Positions 10,892-22,608 of a DNA stretch of 64,000 bases are shown here, piece after piece. Source of the stretch: Jaltomata sinuosa. Taxonomy: Eukaryota; Streptophyta; Magnoliopsida; Solanales; Solanaceae. The translations under genes were made by a program, and so were the position numbers. The stretch is taken from contig QJPP01003513.1 in NCBI GenBank assembly GCA_003996215.1, positions 62,001 to 126,000 on the forward strand. Direction: 5' to 3'. How positions within the stretch are numbered: position 1 is the first letter of the stretch; the number at the start of each line of letters is the position of its first letter. The notes beneath the pieces are model-generated. The model was not told the DNA's origin and did not search any database. It saw only the letters and a program-made list of their open reading frames with translations.

Positions 10892-11494
10892 CTATGCAGG
10901 AGCCATACGATACGGAGGAATGAAAATGGGATGAGTACCCGGCTCCAAGTCAATACAAAAGTCAATATCCCTGTTCGGAGGCATACCAGGCAAATCCACT
11001 GGAAACACCTCACGAAACTCTGAAACAACTGGAACTGGCTCAATAGATGGGGAATCCACACTATCATCCCGAAGATGAGCCTGAAAGGCTAAACACCCTC
11101 TCCCTACTAGCTTCCTAGCCCAAACAAACGATATAATTTTGGTCAGCTTAGACCTGTACACACCTTCCCACTCTAGCCTATCCTTACACGAAATCTCTAG
11201 AGCCATAGTCTTGGTGTTACAGTTTAACACATCATGATACAGGGATAACCAGGTCATGCCCAATATAATATCAAAGTCAACCATATCCATAATTACTAAG
11301 TCTACCCAAGTTTGCAACCCCACAAATACAATCGAGCAATTATGATAAACATGAGTCATAGTCATTGACTCTCCAATCGGGGTAGAAACATGGATAGGGG
11401 AATTAAGGATATCACATATCAAGTCCAGACTCAATGCAAAACTCACAGACACATAAAAATATGTAGAACCTGGGTCAAATAATACCAAAGCCAT
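10892..11494 (-). pseudogene. E3 aspartic protease and linker pseudogene
   Basis: A 200-residue open frame begins MALVLFDPGSTYFYVS, with DPGS in the place of the retroviral-type Asp-Ser/Thr-Gly loop; DPGS/T is usual in chromovirus proteases. The flap-side motif VDFDIILGMTWLSLYHDVLNC is present. The C-terminal part (EFREVFPVDLPGMPPNRDID) is the conserved linker into reverse transcriptase. A TAG at about 10890 separates it from the polymerase, where the family reads straight through. Confidence 0.82.
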
Positions 11495-11699
11495 TTTATC
11501 ACAGACAAAAATGGTACCTGGAAATGCGTAATAGTGAGCCTGGTCATCAATCTGGGAAACTTCCCTGGCTGGCTACACCGCACTCCTGACCGCGCCACCG
11601 TTTCCTCTGTCTCCCCGGCCTCCCTGAAAGTACCTCACCCACCCTGTGGATGACCTCTAGCATGACCACCTCTACCTGCCGGGACCACAAACTTGGCCT

Positions 11700-12960
11700 G
11701 CTGCTGAACCTCATTACCAGTCTGCCTGTGAGGTTACTCTATCTTAAAGCTACCCAGATCACCACAATGGAAATAACCACGATCAAGTGCAGGCCTGCTA
11801 GCAGATAAATAAGAAGCTCACTGGCCCTTAGCAGCTGAAAACTACTGATTAGCTCCCGGATGACCACCTGTAGCAGTTGGCAGATCTTACTGAATAGGAT
11901 GGGCTGAGTATACCTTCTGATTTTGACCCCTGGAGTATTAACCACCATAATTTCCCTCATTCCGGGGATTCTTGGCTAACACCTTAGCCTGCCCTACCTG
12001 CCTGACTCCCTCTAGTTTCTTTACATAATCTGCCACTTCATTGAAGCCTTTCCCTGAAGAAGTCATGTGCATAGACAATAACTGAAGCTCAGTATTCAAA
12101 CCCTTGACAAATAACTGAATCTGCTCCTCCTTGAAACCCGACAACTGTATAGCAAAACAAGACAAGGCATGAAATTTTGCCTCATAAGCAAAGACTGACA
12201 TGGTACGCTGCTCCAAATTCAAGATTTCATCATTTTTCCGATCCCTCAAAGTACGGGGCACGTACTTCTCTAAGAAAAGATCGTGAAACTTCTCCCAAGT
12301 CAATGGGGGTAAAACAGACGACCGACACTCCACATGAGATCTCCACCACTTCTTGGCATCACCCTGCAGCTGAAATATGATGAACTCAACCCCATACTTT
12401 TGCACAATGCCCAGCTTGTGTAGCCTCTCATAACAATCCAGTATGAACTCATAAGCATCTTCCCTATCAGTACCCTGAAACATAGGAGGTTTCAGCATGT
12501 TCATTTCCTGTCATCACTAGGCCTAGCATTGGCCTGAAGAAATCACCTGTGCCTGAAACTGCATCCATCCTAGGGGCCGTAGGGTCAGCTGGATGAGGTG
12601 CCCAGAGCCTGATTTACAACGCCCATGGGTATGGATCTAGCACCAACTAAACCACTCAAGAAGTTCCAAGCCTGCTGAAATGCTTCGGGCATTATAGAGG
12701 GAAGGCCTGCACCTCCAGCCGATGCTGCCTCTGCCCCCTCCTGCACCTCTTCATCCTCCACAACAACTTCCACATCTTATACAACCTACTCTTAAGGTAG
12801 GGGAAGGGTTGTCTCTCGCGCTCCTGCAGTATCTTGAGCCCCACCCCTGGTGGGTGTGGCTCTAGATCATCCTCTGCTCCTTCCTCTGCCTCTACCACGG
12901 ACAGCGGGGCCTGCTGCTGGGACCGTCGATCTAAGCTCCATTTTTCCTTATATTAACCAT
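11700..12960 (-). pseudogene. E3 gag pseudogene
   Basis: The probable start is ATG at 12960 (MVNIRKNGA), by comparison with MVNTRNNGA at 44384 in E4. A Pro/Glu-rich N-terminus is broken by stops and frameshifts. The capsid core is open over 188 residues (12504-11938): PPMFQGTDREDAYEFILDCY, WWRSHVECRSS, LFLEKYVPRTLRDRKNDEIL. The zinc knuckle near 11765 is badly decayed: the first Cys is Tyr, the His is Ser, and a stop sits beside the last Cys. Confidence 0.82.
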
Positions 12961-13161
12961 CTGCGGACATAAGAATGAAAGAGTCAGATACTAATTTGTA
13001 TCACCAGATACCAATTGGAATCAAGTTATAGCATGATGGAAGAAAGAAGAGATAATTTTCTAAATTCCTATAGCCTCTTGAAGAAAAGTACGAACGTCTC
13101 CGCACCATTCCACAAGAAACTACTAGATATGTTTTGGTATGATGAGATCAATGAACCTAGG

Positions 13162-13173
13162 GCTCTGATACCA
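13162..13173 (-). other. E3 primer-binding site (initiator Met tRNA)
   Basis: On the - strand TGGTATCAGAGC lies four bases from the inner end of the 5' LTR. It matches the canonical initiator tRNA-Met site exactly. Confidence 0.85.
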
Positions 13174-13980
13174 TCTTTGTCACGACCTAGACCGCCGTGA
13201 GTGACACCCACCCAACCCCCGAATGAGCGAACCAATAGAGTCTAACTCTTAGCATAGCCTAACAGCTTAAAACCAGTGTGCAGAAATGTAAACTAGCAAT
13301 CAATCATACTAAAATCAACTCTATAAAATAAATATAACCTGTGAAAATCCCTCCCTAGAATCTGAAAGTCATCATACCAAAAACATCTACCAATTTTAGA
13401 GTGGGGGGATGCAATCCCAAAATAAAAGAATAGTCTAAGCCTAAAACAAGTGGGCTACGACTCAAATGGATGGAATCAAGGCAGCTTGGTCGAACAGTTC
13501 ACCATTGCTATCTCGAAGTGTTAGGCCTACAAGTGAGGTCATACGTCAACCGCCGGAAGATTTCCTATACTCACCAAAAGACAAGCAAATGCAGTATCAA
13601 TACACAACCACCGTGTACTGGTAGGATCATCAGCCAGTTCCAAATGAGCAGTGTATGAGTAGTACAACAATCAAGTAAGAGTACAGAAACAAATAGGCAA
13701 GTCAACAGGTATTCCTAGACTAAACCAATTCACAGTTATGATCAATAATCTACAACAATAACAATTATACCTCGTTACATATCCCGGACCCACCCTGGAT
13801 CCCCTCTAGACAACACCTAAGTGTCATACATACAACCCGATCTATACCAAGACCAAACTCATAAAGCAATATAACAACCCGGCCTCTCAAGGACCAAAAG
13901 CAAAATCACAAATCATAAACACAACCCATTCCACTCAGAGAACCATTAATAAAGATGTAACAATACAATAAAGTAAACCC

Positions 13981-14089
13981 GTACCAAGCGTGGTATCCGA
14001 TCCAACCGTTAATATATCCCATACCAGGCATGGTACCCGAGCCAATCGTTAGTATTATCCCATACCAGGTGTGGTACCTGAGCCAACTA
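13981..14089. repeat. Tandem array in E3 5' LTR, three hairpin units
   Basis: Three units of the GTACCA...TGGTAC repeat, against four at 6634-6781. LTRs are identical at insertion, so the unit number has changed in one of them since then. Confidence 0.8.
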
Positions 14090-14830
14090 AATGTCATATA
14101 AATCCACAGTCACAAATAATGAACAATCAATACTTGTAAACCAACAAGCAATAACACTTAGTTTATTTCATAAGACTGAAAAATAGGACTTTTGGACATT
14201 CTTAAATTATTCCCTAAGCAATGCAAACCGTACAAATACTTAGACCAAAGTACACAGACATACAATGCATACAAGAATCAATAACCATCACCTACCTCGA
14301 GTAAGCAAGCTCTAAAGTGCCGAAGCTTTCCCTTTTTCAGGATCTCTTGCTTGTTCTTGGTCTAGAAACAAATATACAGTAACTAAAAATCAATCCTCAT
14401 GGCCTAAAAATTACCCAGATTATGAAAAATCCTAAACCCCAGGCCAACCATGATTATTCCACCCATTCTTGGGCTTTTCCACCATTAATTCACTTAAATT
14501 CATTATCTTTACAGATTCCCCTAGAGAATTATGGCTAAATGATCATCGCACATTATCAAGAATCAAGACCCAAGAACTCTAGCACCCTAGAATCCTATTT
14601 TTCCCCGGGTTCTACTATCCTAGGTTATCCCAAACCTTTCCCCAAGTCCACCCCTAGCAATTCTATAGCATAGGAAGGATATCACAAAGTTTGGGGAGTA
14701 GAATCCTTACCTTTAGGATGAAAAATAGTGGAAAACTGGTTAAAATCACCCAAAATTGCCCCTTTCTTCTCCCAAAACGAGTGCAGAAAAATTGAGTTAT
14801 TTTGTGGAAGTTTCTGCATTAAATCCCATC

Positions 14831-14988
14831 ACGCTCCGCTATAGTGGCCCTCTCCACAATAGCAGTACCACCATAGCAAAGTCATCCGCTGTGGCGGAGG
14901 CTGACTGACGTTGACTTCCGCTGTAGTGGTAATTTCTCCGATACAACGGAGGTCACTATGGATGAGTGTCAACTGCTGTAGCAGTTGA
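14831..14988. repeat. Palindromic-word cluster in E3 5' LTR
   Basis: Same layout as 7523-7690 (CCGCTATAG, GGTACCACCATAGC, GGCGGAGGCTGAC, GTAGTGGTAATTTC). More of the words are degraded here. Confidence 0.8.
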
Positions 14989-15661
14989 CACGGGATAGAA
15001 AGTCGTAAAATCTCCAAAACTAGTCCATTTTATAACACACTTCTTTTTCCGAAGCCTTGGAATAACCCCTTCATATCAACCTCGATTCCGAGAGTTCTAC
15101 TTACCTGAATTTGATTTCAAAAAGTCCCTCGAACTCCTTTATGTGTTAGTTACAAGGAAAACTAGCTCGAATCAAGATATCAAACTCAATTCTTACCTGG
15201 ATTGCCCTAGACCATACCTCGCTCCAAATCTAATCGAGACTAGCCTAGCCCAGAATTTCAAACTCTCAAACCCGGAGTTTTCTAACTCTAAAAATTGGCA
15301 CAAATGGTTTTCCCATAACGATAGACCCGGTCATTACAGTGGGACTATTTATCATCATTCTAAACGATGAACCATAGTTTTCACTCATAGGTCCAAGGTA
15401 TAGTAAACAAGCCGGGTCGCGGGTCGGCTAAAACTTTAAAATAACTCGACCTAGCTTTGCTTCTTCTTCTCCCCTCCTCTGATGAAAACTATCATTTTTT
15501 TAAAAAAGAAGGAAAGAACAAGAATTACTCCCTCTTTCATTCCTAATTCAACTCAAACTCTCCCATAAAATCAATCAAAATAATCCTACCGACTGTACGT
15601 ACGAATCCATTACCTCATTCTGCTAATATGACAAGATAATAATTTGATCATCAAGGGTACC

Positions 15662-17983
15662 ATGCCACTAAAGAACAACCCGAAGAAGGTAGCAGCTCAA
15701 GACTTAGAGGCTACTATTAGAAAAAACTGACAAATTCTAGATGAGTCCTCTGAGTCGAAGGCAAGTGGATCTGAGAAAGTGTACCTTATAGACTCCGATC
15801 TTGATGCAGTACCTCAGACCACTAGACAAAGAGCAAAGACTCAGGTACAGACCACCCCTCTTCAGTCTGAAGATAGAGAGGGTGAGTATGGTTCATCACC
15901 TCAGGTGAGCGCTACTGACAAGTCTGAACCTAGAGATGATACAGCTTCGGGCAGCAAGAAAGATGCGGGTTCAGAGTCATCCTTAGAGAGTGCTAGCCAG
16001 AGTGCTAGTGAGAGTGCTAGAAAATCCAAAAATAAGGCACCTGATGAAACAGTACCTCAACCTGATGAGCCTATCCCCAATGCCCCTACATTCAGATGCA
16101 TAACCACCGATGTTCGGGATAGAGTGAGATGGGCCATAGAGGGCACTTCCCAGTTATTTCATGAGGGCTTGGCATTAAATGATAAAGGGCACCTACGATG
16201 TAGTATACATAAAGAGGTTGAGGTGAGATCTGCTGCATTGAATGATATGGCTGATATAAAAAATCTGTATGATCACTATGTGTTCTAATGGATGAGTCGG
16301 CAGGGTGATCCTTACAACCCAGTTCTAGTCCATAAGTTATATGCAACTTATGTTGCCACCTTGACCAACATGTGTGAAATAGGGAAGAGTCCAAAGTTAC
16401 AGCCAATATTGGATAGAGTGCAAGTCTGAGGGATCTAGATTGACATCTCAGAGCGCACCATCCAGCTCTTCATCTATGGCCTAAACTATGTGGCACCAAT
16501 AGCTCAACCAGACCTGGATGCCCGCTTAGAGTAGCATACACGTAAGTAAACACCTCTTAGGTGGCTTGCTTCGGCTATTACTGATGGAAACACCACTGTG
16601 GCTGATGGACAACATCTTGAAAATCATAAAGGCATCACTGAGCATGGTAGGCAAGTTTTGGTGGTTCGTGGTTAGACACCGGTTGATAATGACTTCTGTC
16701 GATAACACATTGACTCCAGACCAGGCAATTTTGGTCGCAGCCATCATGTCTCGGTATGACATTATTTTTGCCCATATGATTATGGAGGAACTCAAGGAAT
16801 GGGCTTTCTAGCCATCGACATCTATACCATTCCCTTGCCTTGTCACTCAGTTATGCAAGAAGCCGAGGTGCCCGAGATTGTGGAAGTTGATCGAATCTTA
16901 CAGGCTACTAGCTTTCAGGATATTACTCTAATTCGGGATATTGCTAACCCTGTGGAAAAGGGTAGAGCCCATTCAGCTGCATCTGAAAGTACTATTTTTC
17001 TCGAGCCTAATGGAGATGTGCCGAATGATGCTTTGGTTGTGTTTGATGAGAATGCTTCCCCTACTTCTACTCCTTCGACTACTGCATCTAGCTCATCCAT
17101 ATCAGCTCATTCTGCTCCATCAAATGAGCAGGGTCCTTCCTTCTTCTTCACTAGCAAGATTTTTAGCCAGGTAGCTAACACATCATTTTATGTGGATGAG
17201 CAGATTAAATGCTTCTTCAACGCTATGAAACCATTGATCCGAAGAGAGATAACTGATGTTGTTACCCCAATTCAAAGTTTGATTTATAGGATCAATGACC
17301 ATTTAGATGGGATAGAAATTTGGGTGAATGAGCGGCTGCGTAATCTGACTGTTCCGGATCTTAATGCTATATTGACTGAGCTTGCAAAAGCTCAACCTGA
17401 CATTAATGTAATCCAAAAGCAGCAGGTACCAGTGATCCCGTATATTCAGATTCCACTGGTTGGGAATACGGAGGATGATTCTTTCATTGACTTGCTTGCA
17501 CATTCCCCTTCTCGTGAACCAACCAAAACTACTCGTGGTTAGGGTAAGGATAATAGTAAGCTTCTTAAAATCAAGACTATGAAAAAAACGAAGAGAAAAG
17601 ATAAGATGGTTCAGGAGAAGGGAACGGATGCCCCATTGAACCCAAAATCATTGAAGCGTAAGAAAGATAGGACCGAGAAGAAGAGAAATAAAAAAGAAGT
17701 GGAGGTGCTTAAAGAATTCCAAGCCATCCAGCAAATTCGCATTGATTCTATTGGTACTGGTGGCTTAGGAAGTGGTGTTGCGGGCACTACATAGAAACCA
17801 TCTTTAGACCCTATTGTGGGAGTGAGTGTTGATGATGCTGCTCGAGCAGCTGCTACTGTTGAGAGGATTGCGGAGGCAGCCTCAAGTGTTGAGAATAATA
17901 TGGGCACCGATCTAGTGGGCTTGACTACCACACATGATGACCGTGCTTTGGAGTCACAGTTATGCCTTGTATACCTTGTTTAG
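15662..17983 (+). pseudogene. E2 third ORF (Athila-type ORF downstream of pol), interrupted
   Basis: The likely start is ATG 15662 (MPLKNNPKKVAAQ). A charged Ser/Glu-rich N-terminus (ESASQSASESARKSKNK) leads to a conserved globular region (FRCITTDVRDRVRWAIEGTS, IDISERTIQLFIYGLNYVAP, SLSMVGKFWWFVVRHRL) that resembles the 'putative plant transposon protein' domain found downstream of pol in such elements. A Ser/Thr-rich linker (17041-17110), a helical region (RREITDVVTPIQSLI) and a basic tail (17579-17700) follow; TAG 17981-17983 closes the frame. Stops at 15728, 16286, 16427 and 17794 and frame changes break it. The 'env-like' label is positional only: I see no signal peptide or membrane segment. 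Confidence 0.7.
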
Positions 17984-18125
17984 TTATTTTTAGTGCATTA
18001 GGGACATTGCACAACTTTTTTGATGGGGTGAGGCTAGCTTGGTCATCTAGTTTTTCTAGAGTATTTTGGTGAAGTCTGAGTAGCCAAAATACTCGCATCG
18101 TACCGCGATGTTAAATCAGGGGCTA

Positions 18126-18143
18126 CTTGAGAGGCAACCCAAG
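18126..18143 (+). repeat. E2 third copy of the AGGCAA hairpin motif, after ORF3
   Basis: CTTGAG, AGGCAA, CCCAAG, preceded by GAAGTCTGAGTAGCCAAA and GATGTTAAATCA. It matches copy 2 at 5526-5543 but has one unpaired stem position (A opposite C). ORF3 is therefore bracketed by the motif. Confidence 0.75.
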
Positions 18144-19588
18144 AGGGTACCTTATTGAGGTATCTGAATCCTTGGGGTTTTCTTGTTGTGTTCTTTCCCC
18201 GAGTATCTTTACTTTCTGTTGAACCAGCATGTTTAGATAGGTTGTGTATAGTGAAAGAAGAATAGAAACTTAGTGCAGTCTATGGCCTAATTTTGAACTT
18301 AATTTTGATTTAATTGAAAAATGGAGACCCCTCCAAATTTTGTGTGACATGATTATCAGTTTTTAAGAGACTAACTGCTATGGATCTGTGCATGATATTA
18401 TGTTAATAGATCTGATAAATGGCTTAAGCTAGAACATGAGCATGATAGTTAGCATTAATTTGTTGTACTCTGTGCCGTGTGTGTGAGCTATATTTGTATC
18501 GTTCTTCATTGTGTGCCAATCTAGAACTTGCCCAGTCAGTCTTGCCTAGGCTTTAGGATAGTTGGTTAGGAAAGGATCATAGGCCATTCTTGAAATAGTC
18601 CACTTCGCCAAAATGACCGTCCAAATGAATTGAACATCCCTTGATCCCTGATTTTGAGCCAAAATTGACCCTTTTTATTGTGTAGCCTAATCACCTTCCC
18701 TGTTTTCTATGAACCTTCAGTTTGGCCTTGGTCCTTCCTTGGACATTGTGTACCTCAACTCAGGCAAATCGCCTAAGTTGATGGTGGCTATTATGGATGT
18801 AAGTGAGAAATATGGGGTATGAAAAGAAAAGGTTAGTGATAAAAAGGAATCATAACGGGTGTGGCGTATGTATTAGAAAAAGAAAAAAAAGAGAAAAGAA
18901 AAAGAAAAAGAAAAAAAAGAGAAAAGAAAAAAATATGATGAAAAAGTTGAGTCTAAAATAAAAGTTGCACCCGTCACTTGATGAAAAAGAAAGAATAGAA
19001 AAGGGAGAAAAATGGAGGAAAGAAAAGGGTGGTCTGAAAAGTAGAAGAAACATAGCGTAGTGTCAAGGAGGGTTTAGTCACTATTTCTCAAATCTACCAT
19101 ACCCGTCCCCGAGCCTACGTTACAAGCCGAGTAAAGTCCTATAGTGATTTTAGCCCAATTGCTTAAAAACTGAGGCATAGAAAATAAGGGCAAACCTATG
19201 GTATTGTGCATGCATTGCTTAAATATTTTTGTGAGTGTGAGTATTCTAGTTCAGTCCCAGATATTTGATGATTTACTGTGTGATTGGGACTTCTTTATAG
19301 TGAGGGCACTAGAGTATCATTGATTGCTGACTACAAGGGTAAGTTTCATCTGTGTATGCTATGTCATCTATTGATAGCGTGATGTCATCCATGGATCCTC
19401 TTATATTGTCTTGATAAACAAAACTTGTGCAATTGTTTTGTCTTGAAAAGGAGGAGGATATTTGTTGTGAGCTGAATTGCTGAACCATATGTCTGTCGTA
19501 GTTCCTAGTTTTCTCTTACTTAAGCGTCATTCTAGGATAGTTTTATTTTGTCACTTGAGGACAAGCAATGGTTTTAAGTTGAGGGTGT
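18144..19588 (+). other. E2 3' untranslated region with purine tracts
   Basis: No coding region is recognised. A long A/G-rich simple tract occupies about 18871-18955, and a second looser one reaches 19050. The region ends in GAGGACAAGCAATGG and AAGTTGAGGGTGT directly before the 3' LTR; the last part is the likely polypurine tract for plus-strand priming. Confidence 0.65.
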
Positions 19589-21304
19589 TGATGTGTCGTG
19601 ATTTTGCGGCACTTTCGACACTTAATACTTAGGATTAGTGCATGTTCTTTAGCATTTTGTTGGTAGATTTGATGGTTTTTGTTAAGTGTGAAGGAGAACA
19701 TATTCCATAGTTGGCGTTGGTCCCGGTTCGAGAACCTTCTCTCATAGATTCCCTTCACCAAGTCATCGCCAACAATCAGCTCTTATCCCTTGGTATCAAA
19801 GGGCGAGTTCCTTTCTTGTCTTGCCCACCAAAGTGCTGAAATTTGGACTGAAAAGTTGATGGCTACAGGGATTACGAGTAGAGTGATGGTCCGTTGTTTG
19901 GAACCACGGACCTATCCTGTGAGTCGTGAAACAAGGTTCAGCAGGAATGCAAATCATGAAAAAAAGAACAAGTTATTATACGAGAGTCATGGTTCTAAAC
20001 CATGACCCATCCTATTTGCTCGTAGATCAGATGAACTGTAGACATGCAAAAAGAAGAGCAGGAAGCACGAGCAACTACACAAACCATAATTCCAGAGCAC
20101 GAACTGTCCTGTTAGACTCATGGTTGTTGATCAGAGAAGGTGCAATAAGGGAGTATAAAACCACAAGTCATTCGAAGAACCGTAGATTGACTTTACGACT
20201 CGTTGTTCCTTTTGTGGTTTCCCATAATAGATGATGTTGACTCTTCAAAACCACAGTTAACTCGAGAAAACCACGAACCGTCATTTGCAATGACAGATCA
20301 TCAACCATGTCATAATACCTGCCGATTCTAGTGCTCCTAGCTCATTTAGGATAGGATTTCTTATGTCTATAAATACCTTTCCTAGGTTTTCTTTTATGTT
20401 TATGCTCTATATTTTGTAGGAAACACTTTCAAAAAACTTTTGATATTGATTTGTTCTTGGTTTTGAGAGATAAACACATTCATAGTTCTTGATTCTTGAT
20501 TTCATATTCATCTATTCAAGTTCTCAGATTTCTTTACTTCTTCTTGTAAGTATATGATCATGAATACTTCAACAACTTATGATTGTTTACTTATGAACAT
20601 GAGTAGCTAAATCCACAACTAGGGTTGTGGGAACCCTAACAGATTAATAAAGAAGGCAAAGTACTTAGTAATTCTAGGATGGTGTTTATGCATGTATTGT
20701 TCTTCCCTTTGATTTGATTGCTTTTTAATGGTTGCAAATGTTAGAACTCGCCTTATTCTTACTTGCCGGACCAAGGAGGTAACGAATAGGAAAAGGGTTG
20801 GTTACAATAGAGATTTGAGGCTATCAACCCTCATCTAATGGCTTGACCTTGTCCGGGAATAGCTAATCTGGGATCAAGGGTAAGGGTTAGTAAAGTATAC
20901 ACCCGTAGACGGACCAAGTTACATGGTGAAATTCTTCTATCTAGGGGACCAACCATTTAGGTGAACCTAACTTATTGATCTTGCATGCTAAGTACCAGAA
21001 TAGATTGCTAGTACAAAGCCTGCAGCATTATGAACTCATGGGGAACACAGTTCTAGTCCAGTTTCTCTCTGAATCACAACAATATTGATACTTGCTGATT
21101 AATTGTTACTCAATAATTTACAAACCTTAACTGTTATTTTTTTAAAAACCTTCGAGGGAAATAAACGACTAAGAGCGTGAATAAATATGGTTGACCCTAA
21201 TCCTACCATATTTCCTGTGGGATCGATCCTAACCTTGGTTAGGTTCTATATTTGAACAACGACTTCTTTATACTTCTTTTTGGAGGTGTAATTTGGGCGT
21301 ATCA
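19589..21304 (+). repeat. E2 3' LTR, 1716 bp, with a 117-bp extra segment
   Basis: It matches the 5' LTR except for extra sequence at 19711-19827, between CCATAG and CCAAAGTGC. That segment includes GGTTCGAGAACC and TTGGTATCAAAG. A good TATA box (TATAAATA, 20368-20375) is present. The right end ATCA is followed by the target duplication GGTCC. Confidence 0.9.
20368..20375 (+). promoter_or_regulatory. Candidate TATA box of the E2 LTR
   Basis: TATAAATA followed by CCTTTCCTAGG. The equivalent place in the 5' LTR reads TGTAAATA. An alternative TATAAAA lies at 20154-20160. Transcription start is not observable from sequence. Confidence 0.45.
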
Positions 21305-22531
21305 GGTCCAAATACAGTTTCGTCCAAAAGTAATGTCAAGTACTTTACGACTTTGATTGACGATTACTCAAGAGTGGTATAAGTGTATTTTCTGAAAATA
21401 AAAGATGAACATTTTTGACATTTGTTAAATTAAAGACAATGGTTGAGAGACAGACAGAAAGAAAAGTTAAGCGTCTTCGAACAGACAATGGGTTAAAATT
21501 TTATAACTTAAAGTTCAATGAATTCTGCAGCAAAGAGAGCATAGTGAGACACCATACTTGTGTTGAAAAACCACAACAAAATGGTGTTGCAGAATGTATA
21601 AATAGAAAACTTTGTGATAGGGGATGAAGCATGCTTTCATACTCATGCGTTAGCAATGATTTTTAGGATGAAACAATCAATACAATTTGTTATTTGGTCA
21701 ATAGATCTCCACCCACAGCTATTAAATTCAAAACTTCTTTTGAGATTTTGTCTAATTTGCCTGCTGATTATTTAAATTTGAGAATATTTAAGTGTCCTGT
21801 TTGTGCTCATGTGAGGAGAAAACTTGAGCCGAGGGAAAATAATACACATTTCTAGGATATGTAACTGGAGTAAAAGGTTATAGATTGTGGTGCACAGATC
21901 AAAAGACTCCAGGATTTATTATTAGTAGAAATGTGACATTCAATTAATCTCCCTCATCGGACAGTCATATGGAGAAGGCAATAACTGAAACAGATCATGT
22001 TGTCAATGATGGTATAGTGCTAAAAATTAGATATCCACTAGCTCAGCCCAGTAGTTCAGAAGTGGAGAAAGTGCAGAACCTTAATCAAGATGATAATATT
22101 GATGCATTTATGAAACAACAATCGTAAACATTGCAACATGCAGAGAGAAGAGAGTGATCAACCGACCCAAGAGGTTTGCAAATGTAGTTGATGAAAAGAT
22201 TTTTGGATAAGCAAATTTTTTGAAATTTTCTTTGTCAGTTGCAGAGATCATTGACGTGCTTGAGTCTAATATTTATAAAGAAGCTATTTCTAGTTCAAAA
22301 GTAGACCGATGGATTGGTGCTATAGGTGAAAAGATTGAGTCACTTCACAAGAATCAAACATTGAAGCTTGGTTTATTGTCAAAGGAACAAAAGGTAGTAG
22401 GCTGCAAAGTGATTGTTGATGTGAAAAAGATGTCTACACATAATAATTCGACAAATATGATGACCAAGACAGTCCCAATAAATAAGTTCATGCATTGTCT
22501 AGACTTGATTGGTGTATGCAGTACTCAGTGA
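21305..22531 (+). pseudogene. E1 pol pseudogene, part 2: integrase core and joined remnants of reverse transcriptase/RNase H
   Basis: It resumes the frame cut at 2172. LIDDYSR (first catalytic Asp), RLRTDNG (second) and PQQNGVAE (Glu) are all present, though stops at about 21379, 21415 and 21626 interrupt. The integrase C-terminus and linker are decayed (21640-22200). The last open frame (22220-22531) begins as reverse transcriptase (RWIGAIGEKIESLHKNQT, VVGCKV) and within it jumps to the RNase H C-terminus (NMMTKTVPINKFMHCLDLIG). Most of the polymerase and RNase H have been deleted near 22425. Confidence 0.83.
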
Positions 22532-22608
22532 GCCCCTTCTAGGGCTGAGGGCTCGGCAGAGAGATGTTGTTCCTATTGATGAAGAGAATTCAAGCCAAGG
22601 GTAAGATT

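Larger units (their letters stand above)
5800..15338 (-). mobile_element. E3: Ty3-gypsy chromovirus (Tekay/Del-like), nested in E2
   Basis: LTRs at 13178-15338 (5') and 5800-8037 (3') bound gag, protease, reverse transcriptase, RNase H, integrase and a C-terminal chromodomain, all on the - strand. On the + strand the LTRs read TGTCACGACC at the left end and CGTTACA (or CATTACA) at the right. The target duplication is CTGGG (5795-5799) against GTGGG (15339-15343), four of five matching. Large LTRs plus a terminal chromodomain suggest the Tekay/Del clade. Every coding block is interrupted. E4 at 24292 is the same family. Confidence 0.9.
13178..15338 (-). repeat. E3 5' LTR, 2161 bp
   Basis: Partner of 5800-8037. 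It carries three, not four, of the GTACCA hairpin units (13981-14089) and the palindromic-word cluster at 14831-14988. It is about 77 bp shorter than its partner, partly because of the missing unit. Confidence 0.9.
2173..21304 (+). mobile_element. E2: Athila-type Ty3-gypsy retrotransposon, internally deleted, nested in E1
   Basis: LTRs at 2173-3769 and 19589-21304 begin TGATGTG and end CGTATCA. The target duplication is GTTCC (2168-2172) on the left and GGTCC (21305-21309) on the right; the E1 reading frame suggests GGTCC is original. The internal region has an Asp-tRNA-type primer site, RNase H and integrase without chromodomain, a hairpin motif, a third ORF, and a 3' polypurine tract in an Athila-like context (GAGGACAAGCAATGG). 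Gag, protease and reverse transcriptase are missing. E3 is nested at 5800-15338. Confidence 0.9.

Noticed and set aside
15662..17983. Envelope glycoprotein gene in the Athila element
   Set aside because: No signal peptide, membrane segment or Cys pattern is visible. The conserved part looks like the plant transposon ORF domain instead.
18850..19053. Phe/Ser-rich minus-strand open frame
   Set aside because: It is the complement of the A/G-rich simple tract in the E2 3' region.
19711..19827. A tRNA gene in the extra LTR segment
   Set aside because: A B-box-like GGTTCGAGAACC is present, but no A box at the right distance and no cloverleaf arms could be found.
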